Below, one piece after another: positions 50,477-59,616 of a DNA stretch of 64,000 nucleotides. Source of the stretch: Candidatus Poribacteria bacterium (lineage in GTDB: Bacteria; Abyssobacteria; SURF-5); assembly GCA_016215705.1 (NCBI GenBank), contig JACRIR010000150.1, positions 47,842-111,841 of the forward strand, read 5' to 3'. The position numbers were made by a program, and so were the translations under genes. How positions within the stretch are numbered: the first letter of the stretch is position 1; each line of letters begins with the position of its first letter. Below the pieces are notes generated by a model that saw only the letters and a program-made list of their open reading frames with translations, ran no database searches and was not told where the DNA came from.

Positions 50477-50902
50477 ATGCAACTCACACGCGGGGCCGAT
50501 TATGCATTGCGGGGACTTTTGTATTTGGCCAGACAGCCGAAGGGAAAACTCGTGATGGCAAGCGAGATCGCCGCCGCCGAGCGAATACCCGAGTATTTCT
50601 TCTCGAAACTGTTTCAGAACCTGGCAAAGGGCGGGGTGGTAAACTCATTTAGAGGGAGCAACGGAGGTTTCGTGCTTGCAAGGTCTGCGAAAGAAATAAC
50701 CGTGCTCGAGGTTATCGAGGCAATCGACGGCCCGGTTGCTTTGAACAAATGCGCAGATTCCCCTGAAGTGTGCGAGAAAAGCGGCAGTTGTCCTTTTCAT
50801 GAGTATTGGAAGGAAGCTCAGAAAGCGCTTGTCTCAACCCTCGGGAAATACACTCTTGCAGATGCGGTTGCGCATGTTGATGCGATTGCGCCAAAGCACT
50901 GA
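50477..50902 (+). CDS. Rrf2-family (IscR-like) transcriptional regulator
   Basis: 141 residues. The winged helix reads MQLTRGADYALRGLLYLARQP, SEIAAAERIPEYFFSKLFQNLAKGGVVNSFRGSNGGFVLA. Three cysteines at 92, 99 and 105 (KCADSPEVCEKSGSC) lie almost exactly where IscR binds its [2Fe-2S] cluster (92, 98, 104), so this is probably a redox or Fe-S sensing regulator. No isc/suf genes are nearby; the divergent 53-residue protein is the only adjacent candidate target. The ribosome-binding site is weak. Confidence 0.9.
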   Translation: MQLTRGADYALRGLLYLARQPKGKLVMASEIAAAERIPEYFFSKLFQNLAKGGVVNSFRGSNGGFVLARSAKEITVLEVIEAIDGPVALNKCADSPEVCEKSGSCPFHEYWKEAQKALVSTLGKYTLADAVAHVDAIAPKH

Positions 50903-50906
50903 TTCC

Positions 50907-50952
50907 CCACGCAACGCAAAGCGTGGACAGACCCTTCAAATAAGGTCTGTCC
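50907..50952 (+). terminator. Double hairpin after the Rrf2-type gene
   Basis: CCACGC...GCGTGG (50,907-50,926) overlaps by two bases a 9-bp stem, GGACAGACC / GGTCTGTCC (50,925-50,952), followed by 'ctattctctccc'. It may end the regulator transcript. The second stem belongs to the same family as the hairpin at 32,609-32,643, so it may be a dispersed repeat. Confidence 0.45.
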
Positions 50953-51089
50953 CTATTCTCTCCCAGCGCCGGTTCCTTCCCCCCTTTCGCCTCTTGTTTC
51001 GCAGACGCATATTGACTTTCACTCTGATGGTGTGGTACAAAAGTGTAAGTTCAACTGAAACCCGTCGGAATTCACCGGGAGCGAAACTC

Positions 51090-51539
51090 ATGATCGAAGG
51101 AGTCAATTTGGTTAATCTCGTGGCGCGCGTTGACGACCGTGGGTATCTAATAGAAATTCTGAGAGCTACCGACAAGCATTTCACAAAATTCGGACAGGTT
51201 TACCTGGTCGGCAATATGGGGCGGGGCACAATCCGGGCTTTCCATAAACATCAGGCTCTTTGGGACTGGTTCTTCATCAGCCACGGGTCGGCCAAGTTCG
51301 CTCTCAGGGACGACCGCACGGACAGCCCGACCTACGAGCAGATGGAAACCTTCGTGATTACTCAGCGGAATCCGTCTCTGCTGGTTGTGCCGCCGGGCGT
51401 GTTTCATGGCTGGATGTCTCTCGAAGATGACACGCAAATGATAAGTACGGCAAGCGAGGTTTACAATCGGGAAAAACCCGATGAGGTCAGGGTCGCGCCC
51501 GACTCCTTCGGATACAAATGGGAAGTCGCAGGCAGGTAA
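51090..51539 (+). CDS. RmlC-like cupin (dTDP-4-dehydrorhamnose 3,5-epimerase-related)
   Basis: 149 residues from the ATG at 51,090, behind GGGAG; the frame opens earlier without support. Segments: VARVDDRGYLIEILRATDKHF, NMGRGTIRAFHKHQALWDWFFISHG (catalytic-His region), VITQRNPSLLVVPPGVFHGWMSLED. It is close to RmlC-like sugar epimerases and shorter than true RmlC (about 180). It probably acts on a nucleotide-linked deoxy sugar with the SDR gene 20 bp downstream. Confidence 0.8.
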   Translation: MIEGVNLVNLVARVDDRGYLIEILRATDKHFTKFGQVYLVGNMGRGTIRAFHKHQALWDWFFISHGSAKFALRDDRTDSPTYEQMETFVITQRNPSLLVVPPGVFHGWMSLEDDTQMISTASEVYNREKPDEVRVAPDSFGYKWEVAGR

Positions 51540-51559
51540 CGGCCTGAGGGAGAAAGAAC

Positions 51560-52582
51560 ATGATTTTGGTGACGGGTGGCGCTGGATATATCGGGTGTGT
51601 GCTTGTTGGAGAGCTTCTCGCGAAGGGCGAATCGGTTCGATTATACGACAAGCTCTACTTCGGCGACGCGGGACTGAATAAGTATCGCGAAAAAGTTGAC
51701 ATGGTGCAAGGTGACTTGAGGTACTTTGACCCAAAAGCGCTCGACGGAATCGACTCGGTGATTCATCTGGCGGGCCTCTCCAATGATCCGACTGCGGAAT
51801 TCAATCCCAAGGCAAACCACGAGATGAATACGGTCGCCACGGGGGTCCTTGCAAAAGCCTGCAAGGAAAGAGGGATAAAGCGATTCACGTTTGCCTCCAC
51901 ATGTTCAATCTATGACCGAGGCCTGTTCGCCGAAGATATTCTTTATAATGAAGACAGTGAGGTCGCGCCGCGCGCAGCATACGCCGTCTCGAATTACGAA
52001 GCTGAGAAGATTCTTCTGGAGATGTGCGACGAGAAATTCTGTCCGGTCATACTCCGGCAGGGAACCGTTTACGGGTTCAGCCCTCGCATGAGATACGACC
52101 TCGTCGTCAATACGTTCTTGAGAGACGCCATAACAAAGGGAGCGCTGACGGTCCATTGCGGCGGCGAGATGTGGCGGCCACTGGTAGATGTCAGCGACGT
52201 CGCAAAGGCCCATATTTGCTGCGTCGAGGCCCCGGAAGAAAAAGTAAGAGGACAGATATTCAATCTTTCATTTAAGAATTATCGAATCCTTGAGCTTGCA
52301 CATTGGGTGCGCGAAGCGTTGAAGGATCGTCTTGAGCTTGAGATCAATGTGGATTATTCGCATTATAAGGCCCGCAGTTATCGTGTTTGCGCGCAGAAGA
52401 TAGAAACCGTTCTCGGGTTCAAGCCCATTGTGCCCGTCAAGGAATCGGTTGAAAATATGATACAGAAGATTTACGAGTACGGGTACACCGATTTCCTGCA
52501 CCCGCGTTACTACAACATCGAGTGGATGACGCTGCTCTACCAAATGGAGCAAACGCTCGCGAAGATAGGGAGCGTGTTTTGA
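51560..52582 (+). CDS. Extended SDR: NAD-dependent nucleotide-sugar epimerase/dehydratase
   Basis: 340 residues. The Rossmann loop is MILVTGGAGYIGCVLVGELL (GxxGxxG at 6-12). Then IDSVIHLAGLSNDPTAEFNP, FASTCSIYDRG and the catalytic SNYEAEK (YxxxK). Later come RQGTVYGFSPRMRYDLVVN and PLVDVSDVAKAHICCV. It acts on a nucleotide sugar for surface polysaccharide synthesis. The Ser/Thr-x-S-I-Y active-site triad is normal. The substrate is unknown. Confidence 0.87.
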   Translation: MILVTGGAGYIGCVLVGELLAKGESVRLYDKLYFGDAGLNKYREKVDMVQGDLRYFDPKALDGIDSVIHLAGLSNDPTAEFNPKANHEMNTVATGVLAKACKERGIKRFTFASTCSIYDRGLFAEDILYNEDSEVAPRAAYAVSNYEAEKILLEMCDEKFCPVILRQGTVYGFSPRMRYDLVVNTFLRDAITKGALTVHCGGEMWRPLVDVSDVAKAHICCVEAPEEKVRGQIFNLSFKNYRILELAHWVREALKDRLELEINVDYSHYKARSYRVCAQKIETVLGFKPIVPVKESVENMIQKIYEYGYTDFLHPRYYNIEWMTLLYQMEQTLAKIGSVF

Positions 52583-52620
52583 GCGGGGCGTTCTTCGTTT
52601 TTTCCCGACCGTCAGATTCC

Positions 52621-52649
52621 GTAGGGGCGACTCGGCGAGTCGCCCCTAT
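52621..52649. repeat. REP-like palindrome, second copy
   Basis: GTAGGGGCGACTC, central 'ggc', GAGTCGCCCCTA: a better-paired copy of the element at 49,700-49,728, lying between the SDR gene and the radical SAM gene. Confidence 0.6.
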
Positions 52650-52678
52650 GTCATTGACTTGAGAAAGACTCCATTCCT

Positions 52679-53752
52679 TTGTCCAGGTCAAAGATAATTC
52701 ACCGGATAAAAGACATCACGGAGAGGACACTCGACAGAAGAGTCGCCGTGTCACATGAATTCCCTTTCGTTGAGTTTCAGAGAAGGTTCCTGACAGTAAG
52801 GATGGACCTATCCAACAAGTGCAACCTGGCATGCCGTATCTGCGTTCGCTCCGCTGAAACTTCCAAGGCCGGCCGGAGATTTGATATGGAGCCGACGCTT
52901 TTCCGGAAGATTGCCGGGGAGATACTTCCAAGAACATCGGAACTCTTCCTCAGTTGTGGAGCGGAACCCCTGATAGCGAGGAATCTTCTCGATGTCCTTC
53001 GTGTCATCGGAAAAGCACAAGTGCCTTTCGTCGCGTTCACGACTAACGCATTGCTCTTCAATGAAGAGAATATTCGCGAGGTCGTATCGTCGGGAGTGAA
53101 GGAAGTCTATGTTTCATTTGATGGGGCAACCGAAGGCACTTTTGCGAAGATTCGAGGAGGCGCATCCATATATCGTGTGATGGAGAAGATCAAGTTCATC
53201 AATGGAGTCAAACGATCTCTTTCTGCAACAACTCCGAGAATCGAACTTCATGTTACTCTTATGCGCAGTAACATTGAAGAGCTCGAAGGAATCATAGATA
53301 TTGCAGGTAGTTTGGAAATTCACCGTGTTACAGCCTTGCACGTATACCCCTTCCCCCAACTCCATCTTGAGGACGAGAGCCTTTTCAGACATAGGGACCT
53401 TTATGATGATTGTGTCAAGGCCGCGCGTGAGAGAGCATTCAGGCTTGGTATCGAATTCGATTCGCCCCCCCTTTTTGAGAAAGCCGCTCCTGCCGGCGCT
53501 TGCGACCTTCGAGAAGATCGGAACCCGGCGTGTGTTCTACCATGGAAAAGCTTTGTTATTTGGCCCAACGGCAACGTTCTGCCATGCTCTTTTTGGTATG
53601 AAGGCGAGCCATTTGGGAGCTTGACCGAATCCAGTTTTCAGAAAATATGGTACGGTCCACGATACCAGCAGCTTCGGGAAAGCATTAGAAACAACATTCT
53701 CGGAGACAATTGCATTCATTGTCCCGCGCTTCTTGCCGACTTGCGCGCATAA
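52679..53752 (+). CDS. Radical SAM/SPASM protein in a glycan locus
   Basis: 357 residues. The radical SAM cluster site is MDLSNKCNLACRICVRSAET (Cys 48, 52, 55; CxxxCxxC). The barrel follows with ELFLSCGAEPLI and VKEVYVSFDGATEGTF. The C-terminal SPASM region has CDLREDRNPACVLPWKSF, LPCSFWYEGEPFGSLTE and GDNCIHCPALL, enough cysteines for auxiliary Fe-S clusters. Start choice is weak: TTG at 52,679, or a GTG about 24 codons in. No precursor peptide gene is evident nearby; the glycan context suggests sugar or peptide modification of unknown type. Confidence 0.8.
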   Translation: MSRSKIIHRIKDITERTLDRRVAVSHEFPFVEFQRRFLTVRMDLSNKCNLACRICVRSAETSKAGRRFDMEPTLFRKIAGEILPRTSELFLSCGAEPLIARNLLDVLRVIGKAQVPFVAFTTNALLFNEENIREVVSSGVKEVYVSFDGATEGTFAKIRGGASIYRVMEKIKFINGVKRSLSATTPRIELHVTLMRSNIEELEGIIDIAGSLEIHRVTALHVYPFPQLHLEDESLFRHRDLYDDCVKAARERAFRLGIEFDSPPLFEKAAPAGACDLREDRNPACVLPWKSFVIWPNGNVLPCSFWYEGEPFGSLTESSFQKIWYGPRYQQLRESIRNNILGDNCIHCPALLADLRA

Positions 53753-53833
53753 TCTTGGTACGGCCTCAGTCCGCGCACGCGGAGCGACCTCGTTTTCGGA
53801 GTCTTGCGATAGACGCCATTATCCGGAAATCCC

Positions 53834-54760
53834 TCATGCCTTTCTCAGCCAGATGCTTCCTCCCGTATTCTTCGCTGCCAAAGGGAATGCGCCCATGAAC
53901 TCATCTTTGCGAAAAAGACTGAGAAAAGAATTGAAGAACTGAATCTCGAATGCGTCATTGAACTGCAAAAATGCCTTTAGCAGGTAGGCCTCGTTCCATG
54001 CTATTCCCCGATATATCCATTCCTTAGGATAGTCGAAAGGATAAAAAATATCGTGAAAATGTATGTAAACGCCGCTCTCTAGATGGGGTAGTATCCTGAA
54101 GAAGATGTGATTTACATCGCTATCCATCTTGGTTACGTGTGTGGAGTCTATGAAGAGAATGTCGCCACTCCGCAACGATGCGAATGTTGCGGTATCGACA
54201 TCCTGTATCTTCTTTTGAATGATTCCTGCCCGCTCCGCATCGCCTTCCTTGAGGAGAGATCGCAATAATTCCGGATACGGCTCAATGAATGTGCAGGATA
54301 TCGAATTGTCGAAAAACATTTCGTTCGTGTCGAGAATCGCGCTTGAAGAGTAACCGCACCCTACTTCTATTATCCTTTTGGGCCTGAGGCGTCTGATCAT
54401 GCAATAAAAGACTATGCCGTCGCCGTGTCCGAAACTGGGGTTTTCGAAAAAATATCGCATGCCGGCTTTCTTGTGGCACTCGAACGGCAACTCGGCATAG
54501 AATCCCCGAAGCTCATCCAGCAAAGCGAGTTGTCCCGCCTCATTCAGATTGATCCCCGGAATCTCTTTGGGAATATCATCGAATATCTCATGCTCTCGAA
54601 GTCTTATCTCATCGATTGAGGGAATCGGCGAATAGTAATGCCCCGGTGGATGCGCCCACATCGTGTGTCGCTTCTTTTCGGCCCTCAATGCGTCTCTTTC
54701 CAGAATCACTTGCTTGAGATATGGCAAATGCAATGCTATGTTCTTCGCCACTCGTTTCAT
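53834..54760 (-). CDS. Class I SAM-dependent methyltransferase
   Basis: 308 residues. The core is RIIEVGCGYSSSAILDTNEMFF (motif I VGCGYSS) and TFIEPYPELLRSLL (acidic end of strand 2), then SGDILFIDSTHVTKMDSDV and SGVYIHFHDIFYPFDYPKEWI. The IDSTHV and FHDIF motifs are those of the Methyltransf_24 type, often found in polysaccharide loci. The acceptor is unknown. It is convergent with the radical SAM gene (81 bp between). Confidence 0.85.
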   Translation of the reverse strand: MKRVAKNIALHLPYLKQVILERDALRAEKKRHTMWAHPPGHYYSPIPSIDEIRLREHEIFDDIPKEIPGINLNEAGQLALLDELRGFYAELPFECHKKAGMRYFFENPSFGHGDGIVFYCMIRRLRPKRIIEVGCGYSSSAILDTNEMFFDNSISCTFIEPYPELLRSLLKEGDAERAGIIQKKIQDVDTATFASLRSGDILFIDSTHVTKMDSDVNHIFFRILPHLESGVYIHFHDIFYPFDYPKEWIYRGIAWNEAYLLKAFLQFNDAFEIQFFNSFLSLFRKDEFMGAFPLAAKNTGGSIWLRKA

Positions 54761-54788
54761 AAAAAATTTTCTTTCTTCATCGCCTCGG

Positions 54789-56006
54789 TTATCGCAACAA
54801 TCTCCGGACCATTTGGCGCAAAGAGGCGAGAGTTATCTTGTTCTTGAATTGCGCCAGGTCGTAACTGTATAGCTCAAACTGCTCAACCAATGCCTCAGAT
54901 TCAATCACATAGCTCATGAGCCTACTAAGAGCCTCGGACGAACGCCTTTGCGCTTTCCCGTCGAGAACCCGCTTATATGCCTGAAGTGTCATTTCGGCCG
55001 CTGACTCCCACGTGAAGTTCCGCCTTACATGCTCCTTGAGTTCGGCTGTCTTCTCAGCACGGAATGCGGAGGAAACGGCCAGTCGAATCGAGTTTATGTC
55101 TGTAGGGTCACAGTACCAAGCCGATTCGCCAAAGTATTCTTTGGCCGAGCCTCTGTCGGTCGAGACTATGTTGCATCCGGCAAGGGCGGCTTCGAGGCTT
55201 GCGAGCCCCGGTGTTTCAAACCAACTTGCGAGAACGTGGACTCTTGCCGCTTTGTACGCCGACGCAAGGTCGATTTGAGAGAGAGAAGGAATAAACCTGA
55301 CGTTCGCGTCAGCAGCCCCCTTGCATGCGCCCAGGTATTCAGGCTCGAAACAGTCTCCGATGAGAACAAGCGGAATCTTCAAATCGGCGACGGCTCTTAT
55401 CAAGCTCAATTGGTTCTTCCGCAGTTCGATGCGGGCGGCGCAGAGGACAAAGTCGCTGATTCCATGTGTTCTGACAAATTGCTCTCTCGATGCATGCTCA
55501 AAGGATAAGTCAACAGCGTTTGGCACTATCAGGAAATCCTTGTCCCCGAGCCCGAAATCGCGAACGAGCAAGTCTCTTTCGGACGCTGAGTTCGGAAGAA
55601 GAATGTCTGATAGAGCGAGCGTTGAATGTTTCTTCAGATGCTTGAGATTATCTTTGGCCTGGGACAGGTTCCGTATCCTCCCCGTGCACGTGGGCCGCTT
55701 GAGAAACACCGACAGGTTCGCTTCATACTCCTCAGAATTCCAATAGATAGTGGAAAAAACCACCGGTTTCTGTTGTGTGACCGCATTCTTGAGATACTCG
55801 AAAGTCTCGTCAACGCGAGTTACATTGAAGAGATGCACGATGTCATAGTCCGACAAGTCTTCTTGGGGATTCGTCGAAAGGTCCACATGAACACGGAGTT
55901 TCTTGAGATATTCGGAGGTCTTGGTCGCCTGAATCGCATCGCCGCCCAATCTCGTCAGATAATCGGGGCGGATTTGCATCAGCACACGCGGATTCGAACT
56001 ACACAT
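54789..56006 (-). CDS. GT4-family glycosyltransferase
   Basis: About 405 residues from the ATG at 56,004-56,006, which overlaps the stop of the upstream GT2 gene (ATGTGTAG). The longer frame from 56,078 lies inside that gene. Segments: MQIRPDYLTRLGGDAIQATK, FVLCAARIELRKNQLSLIRAVADL, LASWFETPGLASLEAALAGCN (E-x7-E) and STDRGSAKEYFGESAWY. It probably builds the surface glycan; the donor is unknown. Confidence 0.86.
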   Translation of the reverse strand: MCSSNPRVLMQIRPDYLTRLGGDAIQATKTSEYLKKLRVHVDLSTNPQEDLSDYDIVHLFNVTRVDETFEYLKNAVTQQKPVVFSTIYWNSEEYEANLSVFLKRPTCTGRIRNLSQAKDNLKHLKKHSTLALSDILLPNSASERDLLVRDFGLGDKDFLIVPNAVDLSFEHASREQFVRTHGISDFVLCAARIELRKNQLSLIRAVADLKIPLVLIGDCFEPEYLGACKGAADANVRFIPSLSQIDLASAYKAARVHVLASWFETPGLASLEAALAGCNIVSTDRGSAKEYFGESAWYCDPTDINSIRLAVSSAFRAEKTAELKEHVRRNFTWESAAEMTLQAYKRVLDGKAQRRSSEALSRLMSYVIESEALVEQFELYSYDLAQFKNKITLASLRQMVRRLLR

Positions 56007-57048
56007 CGTATTCAGTTTGCCCTTTTGGCTCTTTCCCGCAGACTGCGCCTTCAGATTTCCGCTTGAATCTGAAATCATTTGAGATAAGATTCTCGAGCGT
56101 AAGCATATTCAGTATCTCGGAGTCCGAACGCACATACTCGCGTATTTCTTTCGAGCGCCTCTTGCGCACTTCCGGAAGACGACTCAGCGCCATAAGGAAA
56201 GACTTAACCTCCATGAAATCCGCTTTGAACGTTCTCTTTAGCAGCCGAGGAAGAAGGAAAAGTATGTGTTCAAACAAGACGTCTCGGTCAGTCAGGTTGC
56301 GCCACATAAACAGAAACAGATTCCGCCTGTGGATCAATTCGTAATAACTGTAGGGAAAATTGCTGCCAATGGTGGCGCTGCCTTTGTGGTGGACAATGCT
56401 GCGAGGATCAAACAGTAAATGATATCCCATTTTCCACGCACGATAACAGATGTCCAAATCCTCGCAATAGAAGGGGTGGTACAGGGCATCCATCATTCCA
56501 ATCTTCCGGAAAATGTCTTTCTTGAAAAGCATTGCTCCGCCACTCAGGTACAGTGATGGACTAAGACGATTGCAGCGATCCCTTCCATTTACGACTGTCC
56601 ACTCCTCAATCAATAGGCCTCGGCGAAGTCTCACTCCGCAGCAACTGAAAACGGCTTCCTTCGAGTTTCCCTTGAGCATGAGCGGACCTGCGGCAAAAAG
56701 CAGGTCATCCTCGAAGTGCAGCGCCAGAGGCTGAATGCAATTGGAATCCAATATCATGTCGTTATTGAGGAGAAATACCAGATCATGCGCAGATTCCTCG
56801 ACGCCTCTGTTGGAAGCCTCTTGAAAGCCTTCATTCTTTTTCAGCCGGATCGTTCGGACACTTGGAAAAGTCTCCGACAGAAAGGCAATGGTTCCATCCT
56901 CGCTCCCGTCGTCGACCACAACAACCTCGGTTTCGCCGGGATACCTCTCAGCGGCCAGCACGACGCTCGGCAGACATTCCCGCAGCAAATGCTTCCCATT
57001 CCATGTCGGGATGACCAAGCTTACGCCTTGACAAGGAAAGTCTTTCAC
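55999..57048 (-). CDS. GT2 glycosyltransferase (rhamnosyltransferase-like), tandem paralogue 1
   Basis: 349 residues, GT-A fold: VSLVIPTWNGKHLLRECLPSV, ETEVVVVDDGSEDGTIAFL, LVFLLNNDMILD and YLSGGAMLFKKDIFRKIG, then HPFYCEDLDICYRAWKMGY (ED catalytic pair). It starts with GTG. It is highly similar along its length to the next gene upstream (57,258-58,349), so the pair arose by duplication. The donor may be rhamnose by family resemblance; that is inference. Confidence 0.88.
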   Translation of the reverse strand: MKDFPCQGVSLVIPTWNGKHLLRECLPSVVLAAERYPGETEVVVVDDGSEDGTIAFLSETFPSVRTIRLKKNEGFQEASNRGVEESAHDLVFLLNNDMILDSNCIQPLALHFEDDLLFAAGPLMLKGNSKEAVFSCCGVRLRRGLLIEEWTVVNGRDRCNRLSPSLYLSGGAMLFKKDIFRKIGMMDALYHPFYCEDLDICYRAWKMGYHLLFDPRSIVHHKGSATIGSNFPYSYYELIHRRNLFLFMWRNLTDRDVLFEHILFLLPRLLKRTFKADFMEVKSFLMALSRLPEVRKRRSKEIREYVRSDSEILNMLTLENLISNDFRFKRKSEGAVCGKEPKGQTEYDV

Positions 57049-57117
57049 TCCTCGTTCCTCTTACGACAGGTCGTTATCGTTCAAATCTTGCCGGCCTGTT
57101 GCCCAAATGGTAATAGC

Positions 57118-57235
57118 CGTTTGTCATTCTGAGCGAAGGGCCGCAGGCCCGAGCGAAGAATCTCTGTCTATAGGTCGCAAATTTGCGGGAAAACGAGAGA
57201 TCCTTCGTCGCTTCGCTCCTCAGAATGACATTCCT
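57118..57235. repeat. Inverted pair of 'tcattctgagcgaagg' repeats
   Basis: TTTGTCATTCTGAGCGAAGG (from about 57,119), followed by a second 'gagcgaagaatctc', and its mirror image GATCCTTCGTCGCTTCGCTC, ending CTCAGAATGACATTCC (about 57,200-57,235). Together they form an inverted element of about 115 bp between the two paralogous GT2 genes. Confidence 0.65.
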
Positions 57236-57257
57236 GACAACACTATGAAGCGCAACT

Positions 57258-58349
57258 TCATTTGGGCAACACGCCGTTGCGTTCCGACTCCGTTTCGTGA
57301 ATATGCGAACGGTCCTTGAACTCGATCCCACCGGCGCCTATCTCGAACATCAAACCGGGTGACAGTAGATTCTCGATTGACAGCATCCCGCAAATCTCTG
57401 CATCCGAGCGCACATACCCCTTCTTTTCGCGGAGACGTCGAGCGACGATTCGTGGAACTCTCAAGAGAGCCATGAGGAACGCATCGATTTCCAATGTGTT
57501 CCCATTCATCCATCTCCTTATGATGCGCGGGACCAGAAATGTCAGGTGCTCGACAAGATAACGGCATCCGGTAATGTTTCTCCACATGAGGATGAACTTG
57601 TTTCGGCGCATGATGAAATCGTAATATCTTCTGGAGAAAACCTTCGGAATCGTGGCGCTGTGCTTGTGGTATACGATGCTTGCGGGCTCATAGAGCATAT
57701 AGTATCCCATTTTCCATGCGCGGTAGCAGATGTCGAGGTCTTCGCAACTGAAAGGGTTGTAAAGCGCGTCGAAGAACCCCAACTCCTCGAAAATTTGTTT
57801 CTGAAACATCATGGCGCCGCCGCTCAGATAAAGAGTCGGACTGACACGCCCGCACAGATCAACGCCGTTACTGATGGCCCATTCCTCGAGTAGCTCCCCC
57901 CGCGAAAACCGGACCCCGCTGCAACTGTAAATGGCAACGCTCGAGCAGGGAAACAACATGAGCGGGCCAACCGCAAAGAGCTTCTCGTTTGTGAAATGAC
58001 GGGCCAGCGGGGCAATGCAATCTGCATCGAGCAGGATATCATTATTGAGCAGAAAAACCAACCCGTGTTTGGCTGCCTTGACGCCGGTGTTGCTGCCAAC
58101 CTGAAAACCCGTGTTGGTTCGCAGCGAAATCAAGCACACTTTGGGAAATCGTTCCCTTATGAATTCCACGCTGCCGTCAGTGCTTCCGTTGTCAACGACG
58201 ATAAGCTCTGTCTCGCCGGAGTAGCGCCCCGCGGCGGCCACCACACTCGGGAAACACTCTTCCAAGAGGTGCTTGCCGTTCCAGGTAAGAACAACGAGGC
58301 TAACAGGGGGATTCCCCCCGGGAGTTGCGCTTGCCGCTTCTGAGCTCAC
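57258..58349 (-). CDS. GT2 glycosyltransferase (rhamnosyltransferase-like), tandem paralogue 2
   Basis: 363 residues. VSLVVLTWNGKHLLEECFPSV, LIVVDNGSTDGSVEFI, LVFLLNNDILLD, YLSGGAMMFQKQIFEELG and NPFSCEDLDICYRAWKMGY match the neighbouring gene motif by motif. The start is GTG with GGGGAG five bases upstream. It probably adds successive sugars of the same or similar type to the same glycan as its paralogue. Confidence 0.88.
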   Translation of the reverse strand: MSSEAASATPGGNPPVSLVVLTWNGKHLLEECFPSVVAAAGRYSGETELIVVDNGSTDGSVEFIRERFPKVCLISLRTNTGFQVGSNTGVKAAKHGLVFLLNNDILLDADCIAPLARHFTNEKLFAVGPLMLFPCSSVAIYSCSGVRFSRGELLEEWAISNGVDLCGRVSPTLYLSGGAMMFQKQIFEELGFFDALYNPFSCEDLDICYRAWKMGYYMLYEPASIVYHKHSATIPKVFSRRYYDFIMRRNKFILMWRNITGCRYLVEHLTFLVPRIIRRWMNGNTLEIDAFLMALLRVPRIVARRLREKKGYVRSDAEICGMLSIENLLSPGLMFEIGAGGIEFKDRSHIHETESERNGVLPK

Positions 58350-58374
58350 ATGTGCTCCCCTTTTGCGCCCTCAG

Positions 58375-59460
58375 TCATTTTTGCCCTACAGCCTCGAGTA
58401 CTCTCTTTTCCAGTTGTCTCGCGATAGCCGGCCAAGAGTGTTGCGAAGCGAATTGGCGGTAGTGGAAGGTATTCGTATGCTGCATGGCGGCTTCAATCGC
58501 GTCGTCCAGACCCAGGCCGCCTCTTGTGCTCGAATAGTATGTGACCATGTCCCCATACTGACGTTCGATTCCCTTGTTCTTGAACGTCACGACAGGTAGG
58601 TTGCACAGAAAATACTCCAATATCTTCACGGGCATTGCGTACTGGACAACTGGATGGTCCTCTTTGAATGGGACTAACCCCACTCGTGCGGAATTAACCC
58701 ACAAATTTGCGATCGACTTGGAGATCTCAGGTATATAGTAGATGTTCTTTCTGCCGGCCTTCAGGAATTTCTGAAGATTGGTTCCACCATGTATATCCAT
58801 CGGGCCGATAATGAGTATCTGCTTTCTTGATTCCAGAATGGACTCCATGTCAAACCAACTCGCGATGCTCCCGATCACGACCGCATCGAATTTTTTTTCA
58901 CAGTCAATCGGGAAGAACTCCTCCGGATAGCAGCCGTTTGGGATAAAGAGGCCCTTGGCGTCTTTCTCCGCTTCGATTTGCTGGATATAAGTATTGAATG
59001 CCGTGGTTTTCTTGATTCTGTTCATACTTGCGATATAGCGCTCGGTGGGCGCGCCGGGCATATATTGAGTGTCATCCACGTGATCGTATGCATGCGGAAT
59101 CCCGGAACCCGCCATCGAGAGGTAATATTCGGGGTCGAGAACGATACTGAAATCGATTTTGAGCCCTCGCATTAGGCGAATCATTCTTATCGACAGAACC
59201 TTATTCATGAAGAAGTAGTTGGCGTATTTCTCATACGACCAGAAATACGGCGAGCAGAGCAAGTGAATATTCGACTCCGGCGATTCTCGCAGTCGAGCGC
59301 TCTTGAAAACCTCCCTTGCCAACAGATGCAGCTTGCGACTGAAGACAAACGGTTCCACGTAATACACTTCGTGTCCCATTCGCGCTAATTCCATCGCGAT
59401 CGCATGAGGACGCTGTCTGAGCGTTTCCCAGGGAATCAAGCTGAAAATCGCAATTCGCAT
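58375..59460 (-). CDS. GT-B glycosyltransferase (GT4-like)
   Basis: About 361 residues from the ATG at 59,460, with GGAG five bases upstream. N-terminus MRIAIFSLIPWETLRQRPHA, the 'RPHxxA' pattern of some GT4 proteins acting in polysaccharide loci. Middle: SGIPHAYDHVDDTQYMPGAP and FIPNGCYPEEFFPID. Donor side: ARVGLVPFKEDHPVVQYAMPVKILEYFLCNLPVV (P-x-K-x-x-E-Y). The substrate is unknown. Confidence 0.82.
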   Translation of the reverse strand: MRIAIFSLIPWETLRQRPHAIAMELARMGHEVYYVEPFVFSRKLHLLAREVFKSARLRESPESNIHLLCSPYFWSYEKYANYFFMNKVLSIRMIRLMRGLKIDFSIVLDPEYYLSMAGSGIPHAYDHVDDTQYMPGAPTERYIASMNRIKKTTAFNTYIQQIEAEKDAKGLFIPNGCYPEEFFPIDCEKKFDAVVIGSIASWFDMESILESRKQILIIGPMDIHGGTNLQKFLKAGRKNIYYIPEISKSIANLWVNSARVGLVPFKEDHPVVQYAMPVKILEYFLCNLPVVTFKNKGIERQYGDMVTYYSSTRGGLGLDDAIEAAMQHTNTFHYRQFASQHSWPAIARQLEKRVLEAVGQK

Positions 59461-59560
59461 ACTACTCCAATTCATAATCCGGAAAACCCGCGAGAGATTG
59501 ACTCCGACAGCCTAGTGTGCTGTCAATACAAAATTTGCGGGTATTGGCGCTTGGTTCTTC

Positions 59561-59586
59561 GTAGGCACGGCGCGCCGTGCCCTTAC
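59561..59586. repeat. REP-like palindrome, third copy
   Basis: GTAGGCACGGCG / CGCCGTGCCCTTAC, an inverted repeat related to those at 49,700 and 52,621 in its outer bases, with a different inner arm. It lies between the GT-B gene and the methyltransferase gene. Confidence 0.55.
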
Positions 59587-59616
59587 AGATACCAACAAAA
59601 TTAACTTGACCTGACA

